A stretch of DNA of 40,207 bases from an uncultured Eubacteriales bacterium (GTDB lineage: Bacteria; Bacillota; Clostridia; Oscillospirales; CAG-272), in assembly GCA_905201895.1 (NCBI GenBank), contig CAJKPX010000018.1:1-40207 (forward strand), written 5' to 3'. A program made the position numbers and the translations under genes. Shown piece after piece: positions 24,762 to 31,411 of this stretch (position 1 is its first letter; each line of letters starts with the position of its first letter). The notes under the pieces were generated by a model that was not told the DNA's origin, made no database searches, and saw only the letters and a list, made by a program, of their open reading frames with translations.

Positions 24762-27020
24762 TCACGCCTCGGCGTCTACATCGGTCCTCGCCTGCTCCTT
24801 CTTTTTGCCGATTCGGATGTGGCGCACGAAGATCAGCCAGAGGTTACCCGCCAGACAAACCGACGAGAACAGCCCCGCCAGAATTCCCACGATCAGAGGA
24901 AGCGCAAACTGACGGATCGAGGTCACGCCGAGCAAATAGACCAGGAAAATGGTGAGGAAAGTGGTAACGGTGGTGTTGACCGAGCGTATCAACGTTTGAC
25001 GGATGCTGACGTTGATCACATCCGCAAAATCCACCCCCATCATCTTTTTGCGGTTTTCGCGCACGCGGTCGAAGATTACGATGGTGGCATTGATCGAATA
25101 ACCGAGGATGGTAAGCAGCGCCGCGATCATGTTGGTGTTAAGCGGAATTGCAAAAAGCGAATACACAATGAGCATAACCAACACGTCATGTGCCAGGCAG
25201 ACCACAGCCGCCAGCCCCGAATGAAGATCGAAGCGAATCGAAATATAGAGCAGCATAAGCAGAATCGCAACCACGGTGGCAACCACCGCATCGCGGCGGA
25301 TCTCCGACGAAACTGTGGCACCCACGTTCGAGGCGCTCACAAGTGCCGCATCGTCCAATCCGAAGCGCTCGCGCAGTGCGCGGAACACCGCCTCTCTGCC
25401 ATCCATATCCAACTCGGAAAGCTTGAGAATCACATCCGAATCGTCGGCACGCTGTGCAGAGGAAACCGAAACACCAAGGGAGCTGCCATCGGACGCGGTT
25501 GCACCCTTCACGGTCGCCACGATCTCATCGAGCATTTTGCTTGAGATCGAAGCGCTGCCCTCCTGCTTCAGAGCGGAGTCAAAGTCGATCTGCATGGTGG
25601 TTCCGCCCGTAAAATCGACGTCGGGATTGAAGCCGCGAAGCACAAACGAGCCAACGCCAACGAACAGAACGCAAACCACAACGATCAGAAAATATCTGCG
25701 TGCGGCAACAAAATGGAAGCGCGGGCGGGCATTCTCTGCGCCGTCGGTTCTCATTTTGCGACGCACACCCCAAAGAGCGGGATTGTTCACACGCATGCCA
25801 ACCAAGCAGTTGAGCAGGAAGCGCGTTACGAAGATCGCAAAGATCATCGAGCAAACAACACCCATGCCGAGCGTGATGGCAAAGCCCTGGATCGGACCCG
25901 TGCCGAAGATATACAGAACCACAACTGCGATCACGGTGGTGACGTTGGAGTCGATGATCGCCGTGAACGCCTTGTGGAAGCCCGCATGCAGAGCCGCGCG
26001 CGTCGACTTGCCGGTGGCAAGCTCCTCCTTGATGCGCTCGAAAATAATCACGTTTGCGTCAACCGCCATACCGATCGACAGAATGATACCCGCAATGCCC
26101 GCAAGAGAAAGATTGACGTGCAAAAGTGAGAGCGCAAGTCCGATGCAAACCGTGTAGCCCACAAGAGAGATCGCCGAAACGAGACCGGGCAAACGGTAGA
26201 AAATAATCATAAAGACGATCACGAGCAAAATGCCGATGCCCCCCGCCACGAGGCTGTTGTGCAGCGCCTCGGCGCCGAGCGTGGCATCCACCTGCGCAGA
26301 CTGCTCAATTTTGAGTGCAAAGGGGAGCTGACCCGAGGTGATCACACCCGCGAGTGCGGTTGCGGTATCACGGTCGAACGAGCCCGAAATCATCACCTCG
26401 TCGGTGTCGAGCACCTCAGAGACCTGGGGTGCCGAATAAGTCTCGCCGTCGAGCTTGATGTAGATGCTCTTGTCGGTGAGCTTGATCGCTTTTTCGGTTG
26501 CCGCACGGAAGGTTTCGCGGTGCTCGGGCTTGATCTTGAGTGCAACGAACCATTCGTCGTACCCTCTGCCGGCATTGCCGTACTGCGCCACCGCCTTCTC
26601 AATTGCCGAGCCCTCCATCACAACGGTGTAGGCATCTTTGTCTTTGATCTCGAAGGTCAGCTTTGCCGTGGCACTCAAAAGCTTTTCCGCCTCGGTGCCG
26701 TTCACCTTCGGAATTTCAACCACAAATCTGCCGTTGTCATCAACCGTCAGCGTCGCTTCGGTGTAGCCGTAGAAATCAAGACGGGCGCGGAGCATCGACG
26801 AAACCGTGTTCATCTGCTCGTTGGAGAGCGAGACGCCCTCCGCCACGTCGGGCGCATACACCAGACGCGTGCCGCCAACCAGGTCGAGACCCAGCGTCAC
26901 GCCATCGTCGGAAAATACGCCCCCGTAGGAGTCAAATCCGAGCAGCGCAACGGAGGCAAGAATGCAAAGCACCAGAATTGCCGTGAGAAAAGCCGTGAAG
27001 CTCTGAAATTTCGTTTTCAT
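24762..27020 (-). CDS. secDF: Fused protein translocase subunit SecDF
   Basis: A 752-residue protein made of SecD (about 1-420) joined to SecF (about 440-752), twelve predicted TM helices in two sets of six. SecD landmarks are LGLDLVGGTRL and the AGIAGIILSIGMAVDANVI helix; SecF landmarks are NPDVDFTGGT and ILGYSINATIVIFDRVRENR. SecDF uses the proton gradient to pull proteins through SecYEG. Fusion is common in Firmicutes. AAGGA lies 8 nt upstream of the ATG. Its promoter diverges from that of the flavin-reductase-like gene. Confidence 0.96.
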   Translation of the reverse strand: MKTKFQSFTAFLTAILVLCILASVALLGFDSYGGVFSDDGVTLGLDLVGGTRLVYAPDVAEGVSLSNEQMNTVSSMLRARLDFYGYTEATLTVDDNGRFVVEIPKVNGTEAEKLLSATAKLTFEIKDKDAYTVVMEGSAIEKAVAQYGNAGRGYDEWFVALKIKPEHRETFRAATEKAIKLTDKSIYIKLDGETYSAPQVSEVLDTDEVMISGSFDRDTATALAGVITSGQLPFALKIEQSAQVDATLGAEALHNSLVAGGIGILLVIVFMIIFYRLPGLVSAISLVGYTVCIGLALSLLHVNLSLAGIAGIILSIGMAVDANVIIFERIKEELATGKSTRAALHAGFHKAFTAIIDSNVTTVIAVVVLYIFGTGPIQGFAITLGMGVVCSMIFAIFVTRFLLNCLVGMRVNNPALWGVRRKMRTDGAENARPRFHFVAARRYFLIVVVCVLFVGVGSFVLRGFNPDVDFTGGTTMQIDFDSALKQEGSASISSKMLDEIVATVKGATASDGSSLGVSVSSAQRADDSDVILKLSELDMDGREAVFRALRERFGLDDAALVSASNVGATVSSEIRRDAVVATVVAILLMLLYISIRFDLHSGLAAVVCLAHDVLVMLIVYSLFAIPLNTNMIAALLTILGYSINATIVIFDRVRENRKKMMGVDFADVINVSIRQTLIRSVNTTVTTFLTIFLVYLLGVTSIRQFALPLIVGILAGLFSSVCLAGNLWLIFVRHIRIGKKKEQARTDVDAEA

Positions 27021-27055
27021 GCAGGTATCCTTTCTTTTTGAAACATACAGACTAT

Positions 27056-27084
27056 ATTATAACGGCAAAATACGCGATTGTCAA
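27056..27084 (-). promoter_or_regulatory. Promoter of secDF
   Basis: Perfect consensus on the minus strand: TTGACA (27079-27084), 17-bp spacer, TATAAT (27056-27061). Confidence 0.9.
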
Positions 27085-27113
27085 GTTTTTTGAGCCCGCC
27101 GCGGATAAAATCC

Positions 27114-27142
27114 TTGATTTTGTCATAAATATCTGTTATAAT
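27114..27142 (+). promoter_or_regulatory. Promoter of the flavin-reductase-like gene
   Basis: TTGATT (27114-27119), 17-bp spacer, TATAAT (27137-27142), 25 nt before the start codon. Confidence 0.88.
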
Positions 27143-27167
27143 CAAGAAAAAAAACAAGGGGGACACC

Positions 27168-27683
27168 ATGAACGCTTTTACGCACCACACACCCAACGAA
27201 TTCGACCCGATCTTCTCGCGCATTGGCAAGGAGTTCATGCTCATCAGCGCGGCGGCAGACGGAAAAGCCAACACCATGACGGCAAGCTGGGGCAGCTGCG
27301 GCGTGCTTTGGAACAAACCGATCGCCGTATGCTTTATCCGTCCTCAAAGACACACCTTTCAACTGACCGAGCAGAGCGACACCTTCTCGCTCGCATTCTT
27401 CGGCGGTGACTACCGCGAGGCGCTGAAATTCTGCGGCACGAAAAGCGGACGCGACTACGCCGATAAATTTACCGCGGCGGGGCTCACCTGTGCCTACACC
27501 GAGGACGGCGTGCCCTACCCCGAGGAGGCTGTTGAGGTGCTGATCTGCCGCAAGCTCTACACCGCACGCATGAAAAAGGAGGACTTTCTCGACCCGACCC
27601 TGCTCGGGCACTATCCCGAGGACGATTTCCACCAGATTTACGTGGGCGAGATTGTGGACGTACTCAAACGCACCAAGGAGTGA
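27168..27683 (+). CDS. Flavin reductase-like domain protein (flavoredoxin family)
   Basis: A 171-residue protein with the flavin-reductase-like split-barrel fold: FMLISAAADGKANTMTASWG (FMN phosphate and ring contacts), an internal strand with PIAVCFIRPQRHT, and FSLAFFGGDYREALKFCGTKSGRD. Clostridial relatives bind FMN and are thought to act in electron transfer or redox defence; the partner is unknown. GGGGG lies 6 nt upstream of the ATG. It is a single-gene unit. Confidence 0.88.
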   Translation: MNAFTHHTPNEFDPIFSRIGKEFMLISAAADGKANTMTASWGSCGVLWNKPIAVCFIRPQRHTFQLTEQSDTFSLAFFGGDYREALKFCGTKSGRDYADKFTAAGLTCAYTEDGVPYPEEAVEVLICRKLYTARMKKEDFLDPTLLGHYPEDDFHQIYVGEIVDVLKRTKE

Positions 27684-27744
27684 GACAACCACAAAATCGA
27701 CACCGAGAAAGCACGCAAGGACAACCTGCCGAACGCGAAACGTG

Positions 27745-27777
27745 ACGAGAAAAGCAAACAAGTTTTCGGATTTTTTT
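27745..27777 (+). terminator. Weak terminator candidate after the flavin-reductase-like gene
   Basis: A short GAAAA/TTTTC stem is followed by seven T (27771-27777). The stem is weak, so termination may be incomplete, which could matter for the tRNA promoter that starts 13 nt later. Confidence 0.35.
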
Positions 27778-27789
27778 GCACACACGGTC

Positions 27790-27818
27790 TTGACAACGAG
27801 AGAGATTTGTATTATAAT
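27790..27818 (+). promoter_or_regulatory. Promoter of tRNA-Gly
   Basis: Perfect consensus TTGACA (27790-27795), 17-bp spacer, TATAAT (27813-27818), 30 nt before the mature tRNA 5' end. Confidence 0.92.
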
Positions 27819-27822
27819 AATT

Positions 27823-27842
27823 GGTGTTCCGAGAGGGACACC
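27823..27842 (+). other. Pre-tRNA leader hairpin
   Basis: GGTGTTCC (27823-27830) and GGGACACC (27835-27842) form an 8-bp stem capped by the GNRA tetraloop GAGA, 6 nt before the tRNA. It is positioned to influence RNase P processing of the leader. Confidence 0.65.
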
Positions 27843-27848
27843 GATGAT

Positions 27849-27922
27849 GCAGATGTAACTCAATGGCAGAGTGTCCGCTTCCCAAGCCGAATACGCGGGT
27901 TCGATTCCCGTCATCTGCTCCA
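27849..27922 (+). tRNA. tRNA-Gly, anticodon CCC
   Basis: The acceptor stem GCAGATG/CATCTGC (27849-27855 with 27912-27918) is perfect, the T arm is GCGGG-TTCGATT-CCCGT, the anticodon loop is TTCCCAA with CCC at 27881-27883, the discriminator is T27919 and CCA is encoded (27920-27922). The anticodon stem TCCGC/GCCGA contains one C-C opposition (27876 with 27888), which is odd. It has its own promoter, leader hairpin and terminator. Confidence 0.93.
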
Positions 27923-27958
27923 AAAGAAAAAGGGTGCAAGCGCGCCCTTTTTTCTTTT
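27923..27958 (+). terminator. Terminator of tRNA-Gly
   Basis: AAAAAGGG (27927-27934) pairs with CCCTTTTT (27945-27952), with additional pairing inside the loop and a T-rich tail TTCTTTT. It starts directly after the CCA end. Confidence 0.85.
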
Positions 27959-28061
27959 GGTGTAGAAGATGGGCGGCAGAGAAATCGCCACAAGTCCGCC
28001 AAAAAAGCTCTCCCCCTTCCTACACATCTCATGCGGCTTGTTAACGCAGCTTGCTGCGTTT

Positions 28062-28088
28062 GGGTTCAGATTCCCGTCATCTGCTCCA
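28062..28088 (+). pseudogene. Duplicated 3' end of the tRNA-Gly gene (fragment)
   Basis: Positions 28062-28088 repeat the T loop through CCA of the tRNA at 27897-27922, with one extra A in the T loop. No acceptor 5' strand, D arm or anticodon arm is recognisable upstream, although a small AACGCAG/CTGCGTT hairpin (28043-28060) is present. Such partial 3' copies are typical of integration scars at tRNA genes or of decayed tandem tRNA copies. Confidence 0.75.
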
Positions 28089-28105
28089 ACAAAAAGGACG
28101 CCGTT

Positions 28106-28135
28106 TGTGGCGCCTGCCGTAAAGCAGGCGCCACA
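28106..28135 (+). other. Strong GC hairpin preceding the hairpin array
   Basis: GTGGCGCCTGC (28107-28117) pairs perfectly with GCAGGCGCCAC (28124-28134), extended by T28106-A28135, loop CGTAAA. No T run follows, so it is not an ordinary terminator. It directly precedes the tandem hairpins. Confidence 0.75.
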
Positions 28136-28137
28136 GT

Positions 28138-28212
28138 TATATTCGCCTTTGGCGAGTTCTATTGCTTCGCAGTGGTATTCGGCTATCGCCGAGTGATATT
28201 CGCTACGCGAGT
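28138..28212 (+). repeat. Tandem array of four covarying mini-hairpins, possible structured RNA
   Basis: Four units follow the plan NNT then ATT-stem-loop-stem-AGT: 28141-28157 (core CGCC, loop TTT, GGCG), 28161-28173 (GC, TTC, GC), 28177-28194 (CGGC, TATC, GCCG) and 28198-28212 (CGC, TAC, GCG). Spacers are TAT, TCT, GGT and GAT. Every unit has the same base pattern A-T, T-G, T-A at the foot, then a different but self-complementary core. The T-G pairs are stable in the plus-strand RNA but become A-C mismatches on the other strand, so the plus transcript is the one that folds. There is no gene here. Known function: none that I can assign. Confidence 0.8.
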
Positions 28213-28331
28213 TTGGGAGGCGAATAGAGCAAGCCACCGCCCTACAAGGTGAAAAGCAACTGCCGACTCCGAGAAAACGGAGCTGCCCCGCATGTTTTTT
28301 GAAAAAAACCTCACATTTTTTCGATAAGCTA
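28213..28331 (+). other. Gene-free structured tail between hairpin array and GT8 promoter
   Basis: GGCGAATA (28219-28226) is complementary to TATTCGCC at the start of the array (28140-28147), so the array could be closed into one multibranched fold. A CTCCG-AGAAAA-CGGAG hairpin is at 28267-28282 and a GTTTTTT/AAAAAAC hairpin at about 28294-28309. No open frame with a ribosome binding site is present. Confidence 0.55.
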
Positions 28332-28360
28332 TTGCATTTCACGCCGGAATATGTTATAAT
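28332..28360 (+). promoter_or_regulatory. Promoter of the GT8-PlsC-CrtO-like operon
   Basis: TTGCAT (28332-28337), 17-bp spacer, TATAAT (28355-28360). Transcription would start near 28367, which fixes the GT8 start downstream of this point. Confidence 0.82.
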
Positions 28361-28418
28361 AACCGCAGGATATAGTTTTGAAAACCACTTTTCGCGATAT
28401 TCAGGAGGTTATCTGGTT

Positions 28419-29366
28419 TTGAGCATTTCAAATTGCGTTGCAAAAAATGAAATCCCGATTTTCTTTTCCACCGATGATCATTACATTCCCTTCCTCGACG
28501 TTGCCATCGCTTCGCTGATCGAAAACGCCTCGAAGGACTATCAATATAGGCTGATCGTGCTCAACACAGGGCTCAAGCAGGAAAATATCAACCGCGTGAT
28601 GCAAAATGAACGCGCAGGCTTCGTGATCGACTTCGTTGATATTTCGCAGAGCCTTGAGGGCATCATGTCACGCTTTAAGAACGTCTATCATTTTTCGATC
28701 GTCACCTATTACCGCCTTTTTATCGCCTCGCTCTTTCCGCAGTACGATAAAATCCTCTACCTTGATTGCGATCTCGTGGTGCTCGGCGATATTTCCAAGC
28801 TCTACCACACCGACCTCGGAGATTGTATCCTCGGTGCCGCCCCCGAGCAGTTCGTGCAAAACACCGCGGAATTCCGCACCTACGCCGACTGTGCGCTGGG
28901 GCTTGATCCCGACGGCTACGTCAATGCGGGCGTTCTGCTGATCAATCTGGCAGAATTCCGCCGCCATGAGATCGAAAAGCGCTTCGTGCAGTTGATCACC
29001 GAATTCGATTTTGATCTGCTCGACCCCGACCAAGCATATCTCAACTACCTCTGCCGCGATCGGATCCGCGTGCTGCCAAACGGCTGGAACAAGGAGCCCA
29101 TGCTGCTCGCCTGCGAGGGAGAGAAAAATATCGTGCATTACGCGCTCTACAAAAAGCCCTGGCAATACGATGACGTGATCGACGGCGACCGCTTCTGGCA
29201 CTATGCAAGACGCTCTCCCTTCTACGAGGAGATTCTCGCCCGACGCCAAGCCTTTGGAGACGCAGAGCGCGCCGAAAAGGAGCAGATGGCACGCGAAATT
29301 CTCGAACACGCAAAGAAGATCGTCAACTCCCCCGAAACTTTCCGCAATAAATTGCTTGCAAATTAA
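28419..29366 (+). CDS. Glycosyltransferase family 8 protein
   Basis: About 315 residues with the GT8 layout: IPIFFSTDDHYIPFLDVAI at the start (nucleotide-sugar binding), YLDCDLVVLG with the metal-binding DxD (D116-x-D118), and HYALYKKPWQYDD near the end, the family HxxGxxKPW-like motif. Clostridial GT8 enzymes transfer glucose or galactose from UDP-sugars to lipids or surface glycans. The start is TTG 28419, chosen because AGGAGG lies 10 nt upstream and the promoter is at 28332-28360. An earlier ATG at 28299 precedes the promoter. The gene is followed 10 nt later by the acyltransferase gene. Confidence 0.88.
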   Translation: MSISNCVAKNEIPIFFSTDDHYIPFLDVAIASLIENASKDYQYRLIVLNTGLKQENINRVMQNERAGFVIDFVDISQSLEGIMSRFKNVYHFSIVTYYRLFIASLFPQYDKILYLDCDLVVLGDISKLYHTDLGDCILGAAPEQFVQNTAEFRTYADCALGLDPDGYVNAGVLLINLAEFRRHEIEKRFVQLITEFDFDLLDPDQAYLNYLCRDRIRVLPNGWNKEPMLLACEGEKNIVHYALYKKPWQYDDVIDGDRFWHYARRSPFYEEILARRQAFGDAERAEKEQMAREILEHAKKIVNSPETFRNKLLAN

Positions 29367-29376
29367 GGAGACAACC

Positions 29377-30207
29377 ATGGAAAAATCCGCACATAAGCTG
29401 GAGCTGCTCCGTCGCATCGCCGAGCTCGAAGCGCAGGGACTTTGGCACCTCGACGTGGAGGATGACCCCGAAACCTATCCGCTCATGCCCGACGACGTGG
29501 ACTACCTCAACGAAAAGCTCTCGAGTAAAATTAAGAACCGCATCGCAAACATCTTCGGCGCACGCTTCTTCGATCAGATGATTGCAAAGCGTCAGCTCAT
29601 CATCAAAGAGGTGCGCGGCATCGAAAATTTCGACGCCGTGGAGGGCGGAAGATTCGTGACCTGCAACCATTTCAGCGTCACCGATAACTATGCCGTTTGG
29701 AAAACGCTCTGCGATCACATGGGCGGAAAAATGCTCTATAAGGTGATCCGCGAGGGCAACTACACCAATCCCCCCAAGCCCTTCGGTCTTTTCATGCGCC
29801 ATTGCAACACTCTGCCCCTTTCGAGCCAGATGTCCACAATGAAGAAATTTATGCGCGCGGTCAAGGTGCTGCTTGAGCGCGGCGAGACCATTCTGATCTA
29901 CCCCGAGCAGAGCATGTGGTGGAACTACCGCAAGCCCAAGCCCATGCAGGACGGTGCCTTCAGCCTTGCCGTTCGCAACAAGGCACCGATCGTGCCGATC
30001 TTTATCACGATGGAGGATAGCGACGTGCTTGATCCCGACGGCTTTTTCGTGCAGGCGTACACCATGCACATTCTCCCTGCCATCTACCCCGACCCAACAC
30101 TCTCGCGCGCCGAGGCAATCAAAAAAATGAAGGACGAAAACTACGAGGCGTGGGTAAAAACCTACGAGGAATTCTACGGCATGCCTCTGGTATACGGTGA
30201 ATCATGA
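29377..30207 (+). CDS. PlsC-type 1-acyl-glycerol-3-phosphate acyltransferase family protein
   Basis: A 276-residue protein. The catalytic HX4D is H98-FSVT-D103 within CNHFSVTDNYAV, the substrate-binding block is ILIYPEQSMWW (in place of the usual EGTR), and PIVPIFITMED is the late conserved strand. The N-terminal about 80 residues are a helical extension. It is probably membrane-associated and acylates a glycerophosphate or a glycolipid made by the GT8 enzyme. AAGGAG lies 6 nt upstream. Its stop codon overlaps the next start in an ATGA (30204-30207). Confidence 0.88.
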   Translation: MEKSAHKLELLRRIAELEAQGLWHLDVEDDPETYPLMPDDVDYLNEKLSSKIKNRIANIFGARFFDQMIAKRQLIIKEVRGIENFDAVEGGRFVTCNHFSVTDNYAVWKTLCDHMGGKMLYKVIREGNYTNPPKPFGLFMRHCNTLPLSSQMSTMKKFMRAVKVLLERGETILIYPEQSMWWNYRKPKPMQDGAFSLAVRNKAPIVPIFITMEDSDVLDPDGFFVQAYTMHILPAIYPDPTLSRAEAIKKMKDENYEAWVKTYEEFYGMPLVYGES

Positions 30208-30785
30208 AGCTTTATCTTTCTATCATCGGCATCGCAATGGCGATCATTTCCGCAATCAACATCGCATGCCAAACCGCAACGTGGTATTACGCGATCATCG
30301 CCACCGTCTGGTGCACCGCGCTCTGCTTCGCCTTTGACGGCGGCGTTGCCTTTCTGATTAACAAGATGCCCGACGCATGGTTTGGCGTTGACAATCCGCA
30401 CTACCGCGTGTCGGACGCCGAAATACGGCTCTACAAGCGCCTGAAGGTGCGGCTCTGGAAGGATCAGGTCTGGGAGTTGGGCGGTCTCGGCGGCTTCAGC
30501 AAAAAGGCGCTGCAGGACCCGAGCGATCCCGCATACATCGAAAGGTTTATCATCGAATGTAACAAGGGCGTGCTCACGCACCGCCTCTCCTATCCGCTCG
30601 GTTTTCTCACCATGCTCACACTCACTGGCATCTGCCCGCTGACAATCGCGCTCCCCGTTGGTGCGGTCAATCTCTTTCTCAACATCCTCCCCACGCTCGT
30701 TCTGCGCTACAACACGCCCAAGCTCCAAGGCATTCTCAAGCGTCTCCGCCGCAAGCAGGCGGCACGCGAGGAGCAAAAGGTCTAA
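30204..30785 (+). CDS. CrtO-like (glycosyl-4,4'-diaponeurosporenoate acyltransferase-like) membrane protein
   Basis: A 193-residue protein with two hydrophobic blocks (about 3-55 and 130-165). The middle YKRLKVRLWKDQVWELGGLGGFSKK and the C-terminal RYNTPKLQGILKRLRRK match the pattern of the CrtO-type acyltransferase family from staphyloxanthin synthesis, as I recall it. No carotenoid gene is nearby, so the family name should not be read as function. It overlaps the PlsC-type gene and presumably acts with it on a glycolipid. Confidence 0.7.
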   Translation: MKLYLSIIGIAMAIISAINIACQTATWYYAIIATVWCTALCFAFDGGVAFLINKMPDAWFGVDNPHYRVSDAEIRLYKRLKVRLWKDQVWELGGLGGFSKKALQDPSDPAYIERFIIECNKGVLTHRLSYPLGFLTMLTLTGICPLTIALPVGAVNLFLNILPTLVLRYNTPKLQGILKRLRRKQAAREEQKV

Positions 30786-30806
30786 CCGATGCAGAATACC
30801 GACAAA

Positions 30807-30848
30807 AACACGGCACCGCAAACGAATTGACGTTTGCGGTGCCGTGTT
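30807..30848. terminator. Bidirectional terminator
   Basis: Perfect 18-bp arms AACACGGCACCGCAAACG (30807-30824) and its complement (30831-30848) around AATTGA. The T run is stronger on the minus strand, so it mainly ends the LTA-synthase operon, while also stopping the GT8 operon. Confidence 0.88.
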
Positions 30849-30883
30849 CTTTGAATGCCCTATTCAGTTGGGCTTTTTTCAGA

Positions 30884-31390
30884 TTACTGCCTTTGCATCT
30901 CTCGCAAAAGCTCATACTCAAATGCTGAAAAATCGCGGATCCCGTAAATTTCAAACCTCTCGGGTGCCTCGATCAGCTCGGCATCCCTTGCCGCCCGAAA
31001 TTCGCACCGTCCCGAAAAGGAGATATGCCCCACGTCAAAGCGACGCTCGATCGGCGTTTGATGAAACTCAAGATCACGGATATCCCAAACGGTGTATTCC
31101 ACCTTCACATGGCGAAAACGCCGCTTGCCGCCCCATCGGTAGGATACACTCACGTAATCGCAAAACCGGAGCCTTCCCGCCTCAAGCGTCACGCCCTTCG
31201 AAAAATGCAAAAGACGGCTGATGCAATAGATCAGACTGACCGTTGCGGCAGACAGGGGGTAAACGAACCACGGGTCCTTTTTTGAGGGAAGGATGAGGAG
31301 CCCCCCGATCACGAAAAATGCGAGCAGAAGGAAGAACGTCCGATAAAATTTCGGATTGAGGAAATTGAACAGTCGGTTGGTACGTCTCAT
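30884..31390 (-). CDS. Small membrane protein of unknown function (two TM segments)
   Basis: A 168-residue protein I do not recognise. After a basic start come two TM segments (about 17-34 and 43-60) and a soluble C-terminal domain (about 65-168) rich in short strands, consistent with a membrane-anchored PH-like fold. AGAGGA lies 7 nt upstream. It follows the LTA-synthase-like gene by 21 nt and shares its transcript. Layout resembles the protein at 4699-5208, without clear sequence identity. Confidence 0.75.
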   Translation of the reverse strand: MRRTNRLFNFLNPKFYRTFFLLLAFFVIGGLLILPSKKDPWFVYPLSAATVSLIYCISRLLHFSKGVTLEAGRLRFCDYVSVSYRWGGKRRFRHVKVEYTVWDIRDLEFHQTPIERRFDVGHISFSGRCEFRAARDAELIEAPERFEIYGIRDFSAFEYELLREMQRQ

Positions 31391-31411
31391 AACCGATCCT
31401 CTATGATGCGA

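Noticed and set aside
28015..28088. A second intact tRNA ending at 28088 with GTT in its loop
   Set aside because: No acceptor 5' strand pairs with the CATCTGC end and the anticodon stem does not form; only the 3' end is tRNA-like.
28138..28212. CRISPR array
   Set aside because: The units are 16-21 nt self-complementary hairpins with 3-nt spacers; there are no long direct repeats with unique spacers and no cas genes.
27863..28252. Plus-strand frame of 129 codons over the tRNA and array
   Set aside because: It begins inside the tRNA-Gly gene and ends within structured non-coding DNA.
27664..28342. Open frames on the minus strand across the tRNA and hairpin array (for example 27664-28032 and 27911-28342)
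   Set aside because: They read through the tRNA gene and the structured repeats, have no ribosome binding site and no domain; their composition mirrors the repeats.
28299..28418. An N-terminal extension of the GT8 protein starting at ATG 28299
   Set aside because: The promoter at 28332-28360 lies inside it, and a strong AGGAGG fits the TTG at 28419.
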